From the NCBI RefSeq assembly GCF_009379765.1, contig NZ_WHTD01000002.1:1-64000 (forward strand): a DNA stretch of 64,000 nucleotides, in the 5' to 3' direction. Each line of letters starts with the position of its first letter. The first letter of the stretch is position 1. Positions 7,771-15,650 of this stretch are shown here, in pieces. The notes beneath the pieces are model-generated. The model had not been told where the DNA came from and did not search any database. It worked only from the letters and a program-made list of their open reading frames with translations. A program made the translations under genes and the position numbers. Origin of the DNA: Actinophytocola sp. (GTDB lineage: Bacteria; Actinomycetota; Actinomycetes; Mycobacteriales; Pseudonocardiaceae).

Positions 7771-8699
7771 GTCTGTTCCGTTCGTGCCACGACTACGGGG
7801 CATTCGGCGTGGTGCAGCAGGGTCTGGCTGACCGAGCCGAGCCCCATGCCGGTGAAGGCGCCGCGCCCGCGGGAGCCGACGACGATCAGTTGTGCGCCGG
7901 CAGCGTGCTCGAGCAGTGCGCGCTGGGGCCGGTCCCGTTTCACTACCGCCCGGACCTCGACTTGGGGGAACTTGTCCCGCCACAGGGAGATCCGCTCGGC
8001 GAGCCGGTCCTCTTCCTGGTCCTGGAGCCAGTCCCAGTCGACTGTGCCGGGCAGCATCGTCCAGGCGCCGGCCATGTTCACGTCCTGCCAGGTGTGCACG
8101 GCGACAAGCGGGACACCTCGTGCGGCCGCGGCCTCGAACGCGAACAGGAGTGCGGCGTCGCTCAGTTCGGAACCGTCGACGCCGACCACGACCGGGCCGT
8201 CCGCGGGCGGCGCACCGTCGCGTGTGGACGAGTGCATGACCACGACCGGGCAGTGCCCGTGCGCGGACAGCGCCACCGCGACGGAACCGACGAGCAGAGA
8301 TGTGAACCCTCCCAGGCCTCGGGAGCCGAGCACCATCAGCTGCGCGGTCCGCGACTCGGCGATCAACACGTCGGCGGCGATGCCGGCGTGCAGGTCGGTG
8401 ATCACCGGCAGGCCGGGCACGATACGGCGCGCGGTCTCGCTCGCCTCGGTCAGCCAGTGCCGGCCCTGATCGAGGACCGCGGTCCGGTACTCCGGCGGCG
8501 GCGCGATCTGGCGTGGATGCCGGACCGGGGCCAGATGGCAGACGTGCACGAGCCGCAGCGGTGTGTTGCGGCGCTCGGCCTCGTGTGCGGCCCAGCGGAC
8601 CGCGTGCAGCGCGGACTCCGAACCGTCCGCACCGACCACGACCGGATGTTCGCTCCGCAAGCTCCACTCAGAAGGTTGCATGTCTTCGTTGATGTTCAT
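7767..8699 (-). CDS. Universal stress protein, two UspA domains
   Basis: 310 residues. Of two adjacent ATGs, the one at 8699 has AGGAG 6 nt away, while the one at 8705 touches the ribosome site, so 8699 is chosen. Both ATP-binding signatures are present (LGSRGLGGFTSLLVGS and VGSRGRGAFTGMGLGS). The N-terminal linker residues SLRSEH are encoded by a 19-nt sequence that recurs in another USP gene (24361) and in intergenic DNA (48122), see repeats. Its stop overlaps the next USP start. It follows the nitroreductase gene by 10 nt. Confidence 0.92.
   Translation of the reverse strand: MNINEDMQPSEWSLRSEHPVVVGADGSESALHAVRWAAHEAERRNTPLRLVHVCHLAPVRHPRQIAPPPEYRTAVLDQGRHWLTEASETARRIVPGLPVITDLHAGIAADVLIAESRTAQLMVLGSRGLGGFTSLLVGSVAVALSAHGHCPVVVMHSSTRDGAPPADGPVVVGVDGSELSDAALLFAFEAAAARGVPLVAVHTWQDVNMAGAWTMLPGTVDWDWLQDQEEDRLAERISLWRDKFPQVEVRAVVKRDRPQRALLEHAAGAQLIVVGSRGRGAFTGMGLGSVSQTLLHHAECPVVVARTEQT
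8645..8663 (+). repeat. Short dispersed repeat, copy 1 (in USP coding region)
   Basis: GATGTTCGCTCCGCAAGCT, identical over 19 nt to 24361-24379, followed by a similar CACTCAG tail. On the coding strand it specifies part of SLRSEH near the USP N-terminus. Confidence 0.55.
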
Positions 8700-8709
8700 G
8701 GTCATCTCC

Positions 8710-9624
8710 TCATGGGTGGCCGAAGCGGAGCAGGAGCTGTGGGAACCCGCCGAGTGTCAGGGCTTCCATGAGTCCGGCGCGGACCTCGTGCAGTTGGAAG
8801 GGTTGGGTGAGCAGCGAGCCGGCGAGACCGGCGGCCACGGTGGTCAGCCACGTCTGCTCGGCGGCCATGCCGGCCCGGACGTGGTCGAGCCGGCCGTCGT
8901 CCGGGGTCTCGACCAGCAGGAGGAACTCGCGACTCAGCCGGTCGGCGAGGAACCCGATGTCGGGTATCGCCGTCGTGCGCCGGACCAGGCCGGCCCACGG
9001 CAGCGTCGAGACACGACGCGTCGCCGACGACACCCCGGCACCCGGCAGCGGTTGCCGGACCGGCGCGGTCCACGCGGCCAGCTCACGCTGATAGGCGCAG
9101 TCGGCACGCAGCACGAGCGCACTGTGGTTCAGCAGCCGGGCCAGCGCCGCGATCTCCGCCGGCTCGGACACGACACGCAGTCCGACACCGTCGATCCCGC
9201 GCACGCCGAGGAGTACTCGCCGCATGTCGCCGTCGAGGCGACGGGCCGCGAACGGCTTGCGGTGGCTGCGCCGCGCGGTGATCGCACGGTGACGATCTAA
9301 CTCCACATCGGACGGTTCAGCGCGGCCCACGGCAGAGATTCGAGCGACTTCGTCCGGGTGTGTGCGGTCGTGCCGCAGCTCGACGTCCGGCACCCAGCCG
9401 AGCACCCGCATCGCGAGAAGCACGTGCTCGAGCGCGGCGCCGCAGGAGATGAGCCGGTCACGACCGAGCGGATCGTGGCGCGGCAGTGCCCGGTCCAGCC
9501 GCTCGTACAGCGACACGTACTCGTCGTGGAACTCCAGCATCCACGGCTGCGTGTTGTGCACCGACGGCGCCGCCGCCGCGGCCGCGGCGATCAGGTGCTT
9601 CTCTCCTTGCGTCCACCCGGTCAT
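8710..9624 (-). CDS. Acg-like nitroreductase-family protein
   Basis: 304 residues, start ATG at 9624 overlapping the stop of the upstream nitroreductase (ATGA) with AGGAG 8 nt before. The N-terminus AAAAAPSVHNTQPW is the hallmark of the Acg/Rv3127/Rv3131 branch of flavin nitroreductases. ISCGAALEHVLLAM and an internal Arg-rich RRSHRKPF also match. Acg-type proteins bind FMN but have a lid that can block substrate access, and they may act as flavin stores rather than enzymes. The next gene up is a paralogue, so the pair could form a heterodimer (inference). Confidence 0.88.
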   Translation of the reverse strand: MTGWTQGEKHLIAAAAAAAPSVHNTQPWMLEFHDEYVSLYERLDRALPRHDPLGRDRLISCGAALEHVLLAMRVLGWVPDVELRHDRTHPDEVARISAVGRAEPSDVELDRHRAITARRSHRKPFAARRLDGDMRRVLLGVRGIDGVGLRVVSEPAEIAALARLLNHSALVLRADCAYQRELAAWTAPVRQPLPGAGVSSATRRVSTLPWAGLVRRTTAIPDIGFLADRLSREFLLLVETPDDGRLDHVRAGMAAEQTWLTTVAAGLAGSLLTQPFQLHEVRAGLMEALTLGGFPQLLLRFGHP

Positions 9625-10589
9625 GACGGTGCTCCTGTCCGGTTCGTGGTGACGGCGCTGACCGGCCGGCGGGGTGTCTGCGACACCGGGTGGCCGTAGC
9701 CGATGCGCAGTACTGTCTGCGGCTGTCCCGGCGCGTCCAGCAACGTGCGCAGTGCTGCACGCGTGGGCGGCACCTCGACCGGCTGGGACAGGAACGACGC
9801 GCTCAACCCGATGACGGTCGCGGTCAGCAGCACCCGCTGCAATGCGAGCCCGGCACGCAGGTGGTCGCTCGGGGTGTCGCCCTGCGTCGTCAGCATGGCG
9901 ACGAGGGGATCCTGCTCGAACGGACGCTCCATAGTGGACTCTGGTGGGTACTGGCGCGGGGTGAGGAGTGTTCCGCCGGTAGGCCGTGGGCCGCCCGCGG
10001 AGCGCGGCACCCCGTCCTCGCCGGGGTTGCGGTCGGTCCACTCCCGCAGCTCACGCTGGAAGTCCGGGTCCTCCTCCTGGACGTGGTCGGCGCGACGCAG
10101 CAACGTGGCGAACGTGTCGAGCATCTTGGGCGTGTCCAGCAGGACCAGGTGTGCTCTCTCGCCCTCGGCGGCACGCACCAGCGCGTTGCGGTGGGCAGGC
10201 GGGACGGCCCGGTCGGAGAACGGCCGGCGGTTGCTCGCCCAGTGCGCGATGGCGTGCACGAGCGTCGTCTGCTCCGGGGTCGCCGTCCAGGCGCCGGTCA
10301 CGCGCAGCACGGCAAGGAAGTCGGGGCGGTGCGGGTCGGGTAGGAGATCGAACACCACCCCGCGACCGGAGGCCTGGATCGCGAGCCGCAGGTTGAACAG
10401 TGCGGCGCCGCAGGACATCCTGGCCTCTCGCGCCGCCGGGTCGGCCACCGGCAGCACCCGGTCCCGGTCGAGGTGCAGCTCGACGAACGGCGGTGCGACC
10501 ACGAACTGCCACGGCTGCGTGTTGTGCACCGAGGGCGCCCGGATCGCCGCCCGCAACGCCTGGTCGATGACCGCATCGGTGGTGCTCAT
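9621..10589 (-). CDS. Acg-like nitroreductase-family protein
   Basis: 322 residues, MSTTDAVIDQALRAAIRAPS, start at 10589 with AGGAG 8 nt upstream. APSVHNTQPWQFVV near the N-terminus, MSCGAALFNLRLAI, and a C-terminal FLSQPVEV and VLRIGYGHP mark the mycobacterial Acg (Rv2032)/Rv3131 family, all DosR-regulated there. It is the first gene of a coupled run reaching 5401. A weak DevR-like box (10689) lies 100 nt upstream, although readthrough from the Rv1733c-like gene is also possible. Confidence 0.9.
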   Translation of the reverse strand: MSTTDAVIDQALRAAIRAPSVHNTQPWQFVVAPPFVELHLDRDRVLPVADPAAREARMSCGAALFNLRLAIQASGRGVVFDLLPDPHRPDFLAVLRVTGAWTATPEQTTLVHAIAHWASNRRPFSDRAVPPAHRNALVRAAEGERAHLVLLDTPKMLDTFATLLRRADHVQEEDPDFQRELREWTDRNPGEDGVPRSAGGPRPTGGTLLTPRQYPPESTMERPFEQDPLVAMLTTQGDTPSDHLRAGLALQRVLLTATVIGLSASFLSQPVEVPPTRAALRTLLDAPGQPQTVLRIGYGHPVSQTPRRPVSAVTTNRTGAPS

Positions 10590-10688
10590 GAGATGTCTCC
10601 TGAAGGTGCGGACCCGATTCGTGGGCCAGGGATCCAGCGTGACCCGCCGGGTGCCGGTGTCGGGAGCGTCGTCGCTCCCTTGCTGGCA

Positions 10689-10702
10689 GGGCATTTGGTC
10701 CC
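10689..10702. promoter_or_regulatory. Weak DevR-like box upstream of nitroreductase operon
   Basis: GGGCATTTGGTCCC, about 10 of 14 matches to GGGCCGAAGGTCCC with both outer half-sites kept. It lies 100 nt upstream of the nitroreductase start at 10589, just after the Rv1733c-like stop. Confidence 0.4.
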
Positions 10703-10712
10703 GCTCTGAAGC

Positions 10713-10731
10713 GATGCTCGCTCCGCTCAGC
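10713..10731 (+). repeat. Short dispersed repeat, partial copy
   Basis: GATGCTCGCTCCGCTCAGC shares GATG-TCGCTCCGC and the TCAGC tail with copies at 8645 and 24361 but lacks the AAGCT middle. It sits at the 3' end of the Rv1733c-like gene. Confidence 0.35.
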
Positions 10732-11335
10732 GGCTCTGGTTGTGCCAGTCCTGCTCGACCCGGGCCCATTCGGTCGCCCAGGCGCTGTACCGGCGCCGGT
10801 CAAGTAGGCGGTGCAGGCCCCAGCAGCCGAGTGCGAGCAGCCCGACGGACGCGAGCCAGCCGAGCGTGGCCACCAGCACACCCGCCCCCACAACATCCAT
10901 AGTGGACATAGGCGGATCCACGGGCTTGCCGGACTCGTCGAGCCAGACTGGGACCTCGGCGCCGGCCTTCAGACCGTCGTCGGCTTCGACCGGGCCGGTG
11001 TGGGTGGTCCCGTCGGGCAGCTGCCACCGGGCCGCCACCTTCGAGCTCCCGCCGACGACCTCACCGCGGCTACCGACGGTCGTCTTCGGCGCGTCCTTGG
11101 CGAGGACCGCGACTGTCTCGTGTCGTGTCTGGGCCTGCTGCTCGCCCTGTTCGGCGAGGCTCGCGTAGGTCAGCGAGCCGAGCGTCAGCATGACCGGCAC
11201 CAGCAGGAGCGCGAGCATGACGAACAGGATCACGGCCGTGCTCTCGAACCGGTCGACGCCGCGAGCCAGCGGGTTCCTGCCGGGCCGCAGCAGCCGGTCC
11301 AGCCGCAGGGCCCGTGATGGGGGTGAGGTGGTCAT
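10727..11335 (-). CDS. Rv1733c-like two-helix membrane protein
   Basis: 202 residues. Basic N-terminus with RPGRNPLARGVDRFE, a first membrane helix (about 35-55, LFVMLALLLVPVMLTLG), an extracytoplasmic region with WQLPDGTTHTG and VPVWLDESG, and a second helix (about 150-175, VLVATLGWLASVGLLALGCW). This is the architecture of Rv1733c, a DosR-regulated membrane antigen of unknown function. The start overlaps the DUF1918 stop by 4 nt (ATGA). A second copy of the same gene pair lies at 44057-44928. Confidence 0.88.
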   Translation of the reverse strand: MTTSPPSRALRLDRLLRPGRNPLARGVDRFESTAVILFVMLALLLVPVMLTLGSLTYASLAEQGEQQAQTRHETVAVLAKDAPKTTVGSRGEVVGGSSKVAARWQLPDGTTHTGPVEADDGLKAGAEVPVWLDESGKPVDPPMSTMDVVGAGVLVATLGWLASVGLLALGCWGLHRLLDRRRYSAWATEWARVEQDWHNQSR

Positions 11336-11598
11336 GGCGTCCCCCGCGTGTGCGTGCGTGGCCGGAAGCCGGCAGACCGGCTGGCCATCCGCGCGTCGAG
11401 TTCGTCTAGCTCGTCCTGAGTCACGACACGGGCGTCCGGGCCGGGGAACACCAGCCCCTCACGGTCGGTGTCCAGCCACCGCACCTTGAACGGCGGCGCG
11501 CCGTCAGGAGCGTTGACCTCCTCGATCATCGCGCGCCTGGCAGCATGGTCGGTTCCGGCGATCTCGACGATCAGCCAGTCACCCGGTTTGGCATACAT
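11332..11598 (-). CDS. DUF1918 small protein
   Basis: 88 residues, MYAKPGDWLIVE, then PPFKVRWLDTDREGLVFPGPDA. This is the DUF1918 beta-rich fold common in actinobacteria, of unknown function. Start ATG at 11598 with AAAGGAC upstream. It is translationally coupled to the Rv1733c-like membrane protein, an arrangement that recurs at 44659-44928, suggesting the two work together. A DevR-like box lies 68 nt upstream. Confidence 0.87.
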   Translation of the reverse strand: MYAKPGDWLIVEIAGTDHAARRAMIEEVNAPDGAPPFKVRWLDTDREGLVFPGPDARVVTQDELDELDARMASRSAGFRPRTHTRGTP

Positions 11599-11665
11599 CG
11601 CTCGTCCTTTCCCGAAATCCGAGTGGGCAGTAACCATGCTCCGGCGCGAACGGTGGGCTCCGGGA

Positions 11666-11679
11666 GAGACCGAGGTCCC
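11666..11679. promoter_or_regulatory. Possible DevR-like box between DUF1918 gene and gap
   Basis: GAGACCGAGGTCCC, with the GGTCCC half-site perfect and the left half weak. It lies 68 nt upstream of the DUF1918 start and 110 nt upstream of the GAPDH gene, so it may serve either. Confidence 0.38.
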
Positions 11680-11788
11680 CGTCTGGCAGGCCCAACGTCG
11701 CTCACGGAAAGGAACTTGAGCCCTGCCGCGGCGGTGCGGAACGAACGACCGTGAGGGCATCCGCCAGGCACGGACAAGAGGTGAGATC

Positions 11789-12808
11789 ATGACAATCCGC
11801 GTCGGCATCAACGGTTTCGGCCGCATCGGTCGGGACCTGACGCGTGCCGCCATCGACCGGCTCGACCACGGCGAGCTGGGCATCGAGATCGTCGCCGTCA
11901 ACGACATCACCGATGCCGCGACGCTCGCGAACCTCCTGAAGCACGACTCCACCTACGGGACATGGCACGTCCCGGTGTACGCCGGCGACAACGCCATCTC
12001 CGTGAACGGGCAGAGCGTCCTGGTCACCAGCGAGCGTGACCCGGCCGCGCTACCGTGGCGGGACCTTGGCGTGGATCTCGTGTTCGAGTCGACCGGCAAG
12101 TTCCGTACCCGCGAGGCCGCGGGCGCCCACCTGACCGCGGGCGCCCGCAAGGTCATCATCACCGCGCCCGGCAAGAAGGTGGACGCGACCATCGTCCTGG
12201 GCGTCAACGAGGAGGCCTACGACCCGGCCACCCATCACGTGGTGTCGAACGCGTCGTGCACCACGAACTGCCTCGCCCCGATGCTCTGGGTCCTTCACCA
12301 CGCGTTCGGTGTGGTGAACGGTGTCATGACCACGATCCACAGCTACACCAACGACCAGAACCTGCTCGACGGACCGCACAAGGATCCGCGCCGGGCCCGT
12401 TCCGCCGCGGTGAACCTGATCCCGACCAGCACGGGCGCGGCAGCCGCGGTCGGCGAGGTGCTGCCGGAACTGGCGGGCCGGCTCGACGGCATCGCCGTGC
12501 GGGTGCCGGTGGAGAACGGCTCACTCACCGACCTCACCGTGCAGATCGCCACCGAGGGCGTCACCCCGGACCAGGTCAACCGCGCGTTCGCCGACGCGGC
12601 GAACGGCCGGCTCAAGTCGATCCTGCGCTACACCGAGGACCCGATCGTGTCCCGCGACATCATCGGCGACCCGGCCTCGTGCATCCTCGACGCGCCTCTC
12701 ACCAAGGTGGAAGGCGATGTCGTCAAGGTGTTCGGCTGGTACGACAACGAATGGGGCTACGCCAACCGCACGCTCGACCTCGCCCACCTGATGGCACGGA
12801 CCATGTGA
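11789..12808 (+). CDS. gap: Type I glyceraldehyde-3-phosphate dehydrogenase
   Basis: 339 residues, full family length. Rossmann start MTIRVGINGFGRIGRDL, an NAD-selective Asp in VAVNDIT, catalytic Cys157 in SNASCTTNCLAP, and C-terminal WYDNEWGYANR. Catalyses the NAD-dependent oxidation and phosphorylation of glyceraldehyde-3-phosphate in glycolysis. GAGGTGA precedes the ATG. It stands alone, diverges from the DUF1918 gene and ends at a strong hairpin. Its place inside a stress cluster suggests an extra copy used under hypoxia, alongside phosphoketolase and acetate kinase; whether a second gap gene exists elsewhere cannot be seen. Confidence 0.96.
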   Translation: MTIRVGINGFGRIGRDLTRAAIDRLDHGELGIEIVAVNDITDAATLANLLKHDSTYGTWHVPVYAGDNAISVNGQSVLVTSERDPAALPWRDLGVDLVFESTGKFRTREAAGAHLTAGARKVIITAPGKKVDATIVLGVNEEAYDPATHHVVSNASCTTNCLAPMLWVLHHAFGVVNGVMTTIHSYTNDQNLLDGPHKDPRRARSAAVNLIPTSTGAAAAVGEVLPELAGRLDGIAVRVPVENGSLTDLTVQIATEGVTPDQVNRAFADAANGRLKSILRYTEDPIVSRDIIGDPASCILDAPLTKVEGDVVKVFGWYDNEWGYANRTLDLAHLMARTM

Positions 12809-12819
12809 CCGTCGTAACC

Positions 12820-12855
12820 GAAGATGCCCCGAACCCGCGGGTCCGGGGCATCTTC
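12820..12855. terminator. Bidirectional terminator
   Basis: A perfect 12-bp stem, GAAGATGCCCCG (12820-12831) with CGGGGCATCTTC (12844-12855), and a 12-nt loop between the convergent gap and CBS-BON genes. Confidence 0.85.
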
Positions 12856-12862
12856 GTGTGCG

Positions 12863-13531
12863 TCACAGTGGACTGGTGACCGTGTCGTCCATCTGGTAGC
12901 GCACGTTGTTGCGCACGGCGACGACGCCCGGGATCGCCTGCGTGAGCTTGCCGGCGATCTGCGCGGTCGTCCGGCGCTCCACTGAACCGTCCACAGTGGC
13001 CACACCGTCGACGACCTCGACGGTCAGGCTGCCCGGGAACAACCACATGCCCTTCTTGAACACCCGCTCCTCGATGTCCGCCCGGATCTCAGCGTCGTCG
13101 CGGAGGAACATGCCGATCACGTCGCGGCGGGCGATGACACCGGCCAGCATGCCGTCGGCGTCGACCACGCAGAGCCGGCGGATGTTCTTCTCCGCCAGCA
13201 CCCGCGCGGCCGCGGTCACGGTGGCGTCCGTGCCGATGGTGACGGCCGGGGCGGTCATCAGGTCACCGGCGGTGCGGCCTGTTGCCTTGCGCCACCGCGC
13301 ACGCCGCTGGCGGCCGAACCACGGCCGGGTCTCCCCGCCGCCGCGGTGCTCCTGCTTGACGAGCGTGTCGGCCTCCGACACCACACCGACCGGCCGGCCC
13401 GCCTCGTCCACCACAGGCAGCCCGCTCACGCGGTGCTCACTCATCAGCGCGACCAACTCCTTGAACGTCGTCCCCGGTCGCGCGGTGACGACCTCCTTGG
13501 TCATCACGGACTCAACGGTGGGTTCCCACAT
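12863..13531 (-). CDS. CBS-domain pair with C-terminal BON domain
   Basis: 222 residues, MWEPTVESVMTKEVVTARPG, with an AAAGGAG site deciding the ATG at 13531. CBS1 covers about 8-65 and CBS2 about 90-150, separated by a basic linker (FGRQRRARWRKATGR). BON covers about 160-215 (LTVEVVDGVATVDGSV). Adenine-nucleotide sensing is the usual CBS role; the output is unknown. It follows a paralogous CBS-BON gene by 14 nt as a two-gene operon driven from the box at 14294, and ends at the shared terminator. Confidence 0.88.
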   Translation of the reverse strand: MWEPTVESVMTKEVVTARPGTTFKELVALMSEHRVSGLPVVDEAGRPVGVVSEADTLVKQEHRGGGETRPWFGRQRRARWRKATGRTAGDLMTAPAVTIGTDATVTAAARVLAEKNIRRLCVVDADGMLAGVIARRDVIGMFLRDDAEIRADIEERVFKKGMWLFPGSLTVEVVDGVATVDGSVERRTTAQIAGKLTQAIPGVVAVRNNVRYQMDDTVTSPL

Positions 13532-13545
13532 CACGCTCTCCTTTC

Positions 13546-14214
13546 TCAAGGCTTGAACCCGGTCCACACCGCCTCGCCGACCGGGCGGCGGACGTTGTCG
13601 CGGACACCGACCACACCGGGCAGCGCCCGCACCAGCCGAACGGCCGCGTCGGCCAAGCCCGGCCTGACGACCTCACCGTCCACAGTGACCACCCCCGCAT
13701 CGACCCGGACATCCACGGCACCAGGTGCGATACCGGCCAACAGAAGCAGCTCCGCGGTCCGGGCACGCAACTCCTCGTCGCCGCACAGGTACACCCCCAG
13801 CAGGTCGCGCCGCGACACCACGCCGATGAGCCGGCCGTCCCGGTCGGTGACGAACAGCCTCCGGATGCCGGCCTTCGCCAGCTGCCGTGCCGCGTCGCTC
13901 ACCGGCTCGTCAGCGTGTACCGCCCGCACCGGGGTGGTCATCACCTCGGCCGCGTTGTGCCCCAGGGCCCGGTACCACCGATCGCGGCCGGCACGGTCGC
14001 CGTGGGGCAACTCGTCCTGGCCACCGCGGAACTCCTGTTTGGCGAGCAGATCCGCCTCGGACACCACGCCGATCGGCCGGCCATCGCCGTCGATCACCGG
14101 TAGCGCACTGACCTCGTTGTCCGCCATCGCCAAGACGAGTTCCCGGAACGGCGTGTCCGGCAAGGCGGTCACCACGTTCGTCGTCATCACCGACGCGACG
14201 GTCATCTTGTCCAC
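13546..14214 (-). CDS. CBS-domain pair with C-terminal BON domain
   Basis: About 222 residues. CBS1 begins MTVASVMTTNVVTALPD, CBS2 contains AAEVMTTPVRAV and GVVSRRDLLGVYL, and BON shows VDVRVDAGVVTVDGEV. A GTG at 14214 behind GAAGGAGGAGG is the preferred start, with alternatives at 14217 (GTG) or 14205 (ATG). First gene of a CBS-BON pair. The DevR-like box at 14294 is 80 nt upstream and shared with the divergent DUF1876 gene. Confidence 0.86.
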   Translation of the reverse strand: MDKMTVASVMTTNVVTALPDTPFRELVLAMADNEVSALPVIDGDGRPIGVVSEADLLAKQEFRGGQDELPHGDRAGRDRWYRALGHNAAEVMTTPVRAVHADEPVSDAARQLAKAGIRRLFVTDRDGRLIGVVSRRDLLGVYLCGDEELRARTAELLLLAGIAPGAVDVRVDAGVVTVDGEVVRPGLADAAVRLVRALPGVVGVRDNVRRPVGEAVWTGFKP

Positions 14215-14293
14215 CACGGCCTCCTCCTTCGGCTTCGATTCAAGGAAAGCCGGTCCGGCGGTGCCGGCACAGAGCACCAACGCCCGCGCGGGA

Positions 14294-14307
14294 GGGACCA
14301 AAGGCCC
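14294..14307. promoter_or_regulatory. DevR-like box, divergent promoter
   Basis: GGGACCAAAGGCCC, both half-sites intact. It lies 80 nt upstream of the CBS-BON operon (14214) and 110 nt upstream of the DUF1876 gene (14417). Confidence 0.6.
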
Positions 14308-14416
14308 CCGACGTGGCCGCCGAACGTCATGGTGAGAAAGGGAAACTCGCCGGTGCCGGACAGCCACCCACTGCTTCGACGATCAGAACATCGGAGACCC
14401 GACCGAGGAGGACGAC

Positions 14417-14686
14417 GTGACGGAAGCCAAGCACTGGACGATCGACATCCACATCGACGAGCACGAGGAACGGACCCGCGCCAGGGCCCGGCTGCACAAC
14501 CGCGACGAGACCGGCCTGGTCGGCGTCGGCATCGCACGGCTGAACCCGGCGGACACAGGCGTCCCCGAGATCGGCGACGAGCTCGCCGTCGCCCGCGCAC
14601 TGGCCGACCTGGCACACCAACTGCTGGAGGCAACGGCCGCCGACATCGAAGCGATCACGCACCAGCCGACCCACCTCGCCGTCTGA
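14417..14686 (+). CDS. DUF1876 (Rv1738/Rv2632c-like) protein
   Basis: 89 residues from a GTG at 14417 with GAGGAGG upstream. The pattern [20 protein letters not shown], then [11 protein letters not shown] and [13 protein letters not shown], is that of DUF1876. Its mycobacterial member Rv1738 is among the most strongly DosR-induced genes and has a fold compared with ribosome hibernation factors. A hibernation-factor homologue lies just downstream in the opposite direction (14767). It ends at a perfect hairpin. Monocistronic, with a box 110 nt upstream. Confidence 0.9.
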   Translation: MTEAKHWTIDIHIDEHEERTRARARLHNRDETGLVGVGIARLNPADTGVPEIGDELAVARALADLAHQLLEATAADIEAITHQPTHLAV

Positions 14687-14697
14687 TCCCGAGAAAG

Positions 14698-14727
14698 GGT
14701 GCCGCCGGACACGGATCCGGCGGCACC
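14698..14727. terminator. Bidirectional terminator
   Basis: A perfect 12-bp stem, GGTGCCGCCGGA (14698-14709) with TCCGGCGGCACC (14716-14727), and a 6-nt loop, between the convergent DUF1876 and HPF-like genes. Confidence 0.85.
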
Positions 14728-14766
14728 TCGCATGCACCATCCACACCGGACAGGGAACGGCCGTGG

Positions 14767-15117
14767 TCACCGGTGCCGGCGTCTCCCCCGGCGCCAGCGC
14801 CGCACGTGCGGCCGGTCGTCCATCTGCCGGATCACCCGGTCGACCGTCTCGGCCACGGCGTCGCGCGCGGTTCGGCGCGTCGCGGCCGCGTGCACCTGCC
14901 TGCCGTTGAAGTCGACGTTCACCCGCGCGGCCACCGGGCGGGTGACCGCTGGATCGGCATGCCGGTCCAGTTCGACACGAATCGCGAGCACGGGCTCGTG
15001 CGCGTGCCTTGCGATGGCCACCAGCTTATTGGCGACCAGCTCCGCCAGCCCCTCACCGAAGTCGCCCCGCACGGTCAGGATCGGTTCCGGCAACTCGACA
15101 GCCTGCTTCGCACGCAT
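14767..15117 (-). CDS. Ribosome hibernation factor-like (HPF/RaiA, S30AE domain)
   Basis: 116 residues with ILTVRGDFGEGLAELVANKL, RHAHEPVLAIRVELDR and NGRQVHAAATRRTARDAVAETVDRV, matching the N-terminal S30AE domain that binds the decoding centre and silences ribosomes. It lacks the C-terminal dimerisation domain of long HPFs. The C-terminus is instead a short Arg-rich tail, so it is a short-form hibernation or translation-inhibitor protein. It starts 4 nt after the PhoU-like fragment, in an operon behind the box at 15317. Mycobacterial DosR regulons include a comparable translation inhibitor (Rv0079). Confidence 0.8.
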   Translation of the reverse strand: MRAKQAVELPEPILTVRGDFGEGLAELVANKLVAIARHAHEPVLAIRVELDRHADPAVTRPVAARVNVDFNGRQVHAAATRRTARDAVAETVDRVIRQMDDRPHVRRWRRGRRRHR

Positions 15118-15121
15118 GGCG

Positions 15122-15259
15122 TCACGCCGTCGTGGTCTGCGCGGCCGGGTCGAGCACGTCCCTGCCCGCGAGATAGGTGACGTAGCGGCCCAGGGCCACC
15201 GCGTGGTCGGCGTACCGCTCGTAGTACCGCTCCTGGAAGAGTTCTCGCATGATCGTCAT
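15122..15259 (-). CDS. Small protein resembling the C-terminus of PhoU
   Basis: 45 residues starting MTIMRELFQERYYERYADHA. RYYERYADHAVALGRYVTYL matches the last helix of PhoU phosphate regulators, but the preceding ~170 residues are absent and upstream DNA holds no PhoU-like frame. Either a truncated remnant or a real mini-protein keeping one helix. The ribosome site is weak (GGCGGC). It is upstream of, and nearly abutting, the hibernation-factor gene, with a DevR-like box 58 nt before it, so it is probably transcribed. ATG at 15250 is an alternative start. Confidence 0.5.
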   Translation of the reverse strand: MTIMRELFQERYYERYADHAVALGRYVTYLAGRDVLDPAAQTTTA

Positions 15260-15316
15260 GCCGCCATGGTGCGCGCTCGGCACGCCCGCCGAAGCGGTCG
15301 AAAGGCCATGCCGGCA

Positions 15317-15330
15317 AGGACTTTCGTCGC
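15317..15330. promoter_or_regulatory. DevR-like box, divergent promoter
   Basis: AGGACTTTCGTCGC, similar to the site before the devR-like gene (AGGACTTTCGTCCC). It lies 58 nt upstream of the PhoU-like/HPF operon and 36 nt upstream of the gene at 15366. Confidence 0.52.
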
Positions 15331-15365
15331 TGTCCAACCCAGCCCCACCGGTCGATCGTGGAGGC

Positions 15366-15650
15366 ATGGCAGCCGACTACGACATCACGTCGACATCGCC
15401 CGCGTGGCAGCGGCACCATGCCGCACGCACGGTCGCCGGCCACGCCCGTGACGCGAAGGATCTGGCGGAACTCCTCGACATGCTCGGTCTGACCGCGGCC
15501 GAAGGGCGCGAGCCACCCGGTGAGCCACCGGTCACCGCGGGGCCGAAGAAGCCCCCGCCGAGGCTGGACCCGCCGACCGTGTGCCGGCTCGACAACCTGC
15601 TGCGAAACGGCCGGGCTAACGCGGCCGGACCATCCGCAACGCCTCGGTGA
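15366..15650 (+). CDS. Hypothetical small actinobacterial protein
   Basis: 94 residues, MAADYDITSTSPAWQRHHAA, with GGAGG close to the ATG. The central ARDAKDLAELLDMLGL resembles a helix seen in many short actinomycete proteins of unknown function, and the C-terminal half is Pro-rich. Its end overlaps the convergent kinase gene by 35 nt. Divergent from the PhoU-like/HPF operon with a shared box. No function can be assigned. Confidence 0.6.
   Translation: MAADYDITSTSPAWQRHHAARTVAGHARDAKDLAELLDMLGLTAAEGREPPGEPPVTAGPKKPPPRLDPPTVCRLDNLLRNGRANAAGPSATPR

Noticed and set aside
10600-10640. GCGGACCCGATTCGTGGGCC as a further DevR box
   Set aside because: Half-sites are spaced wrongly for the 14-bp consensus; the site at 10689 fits better.
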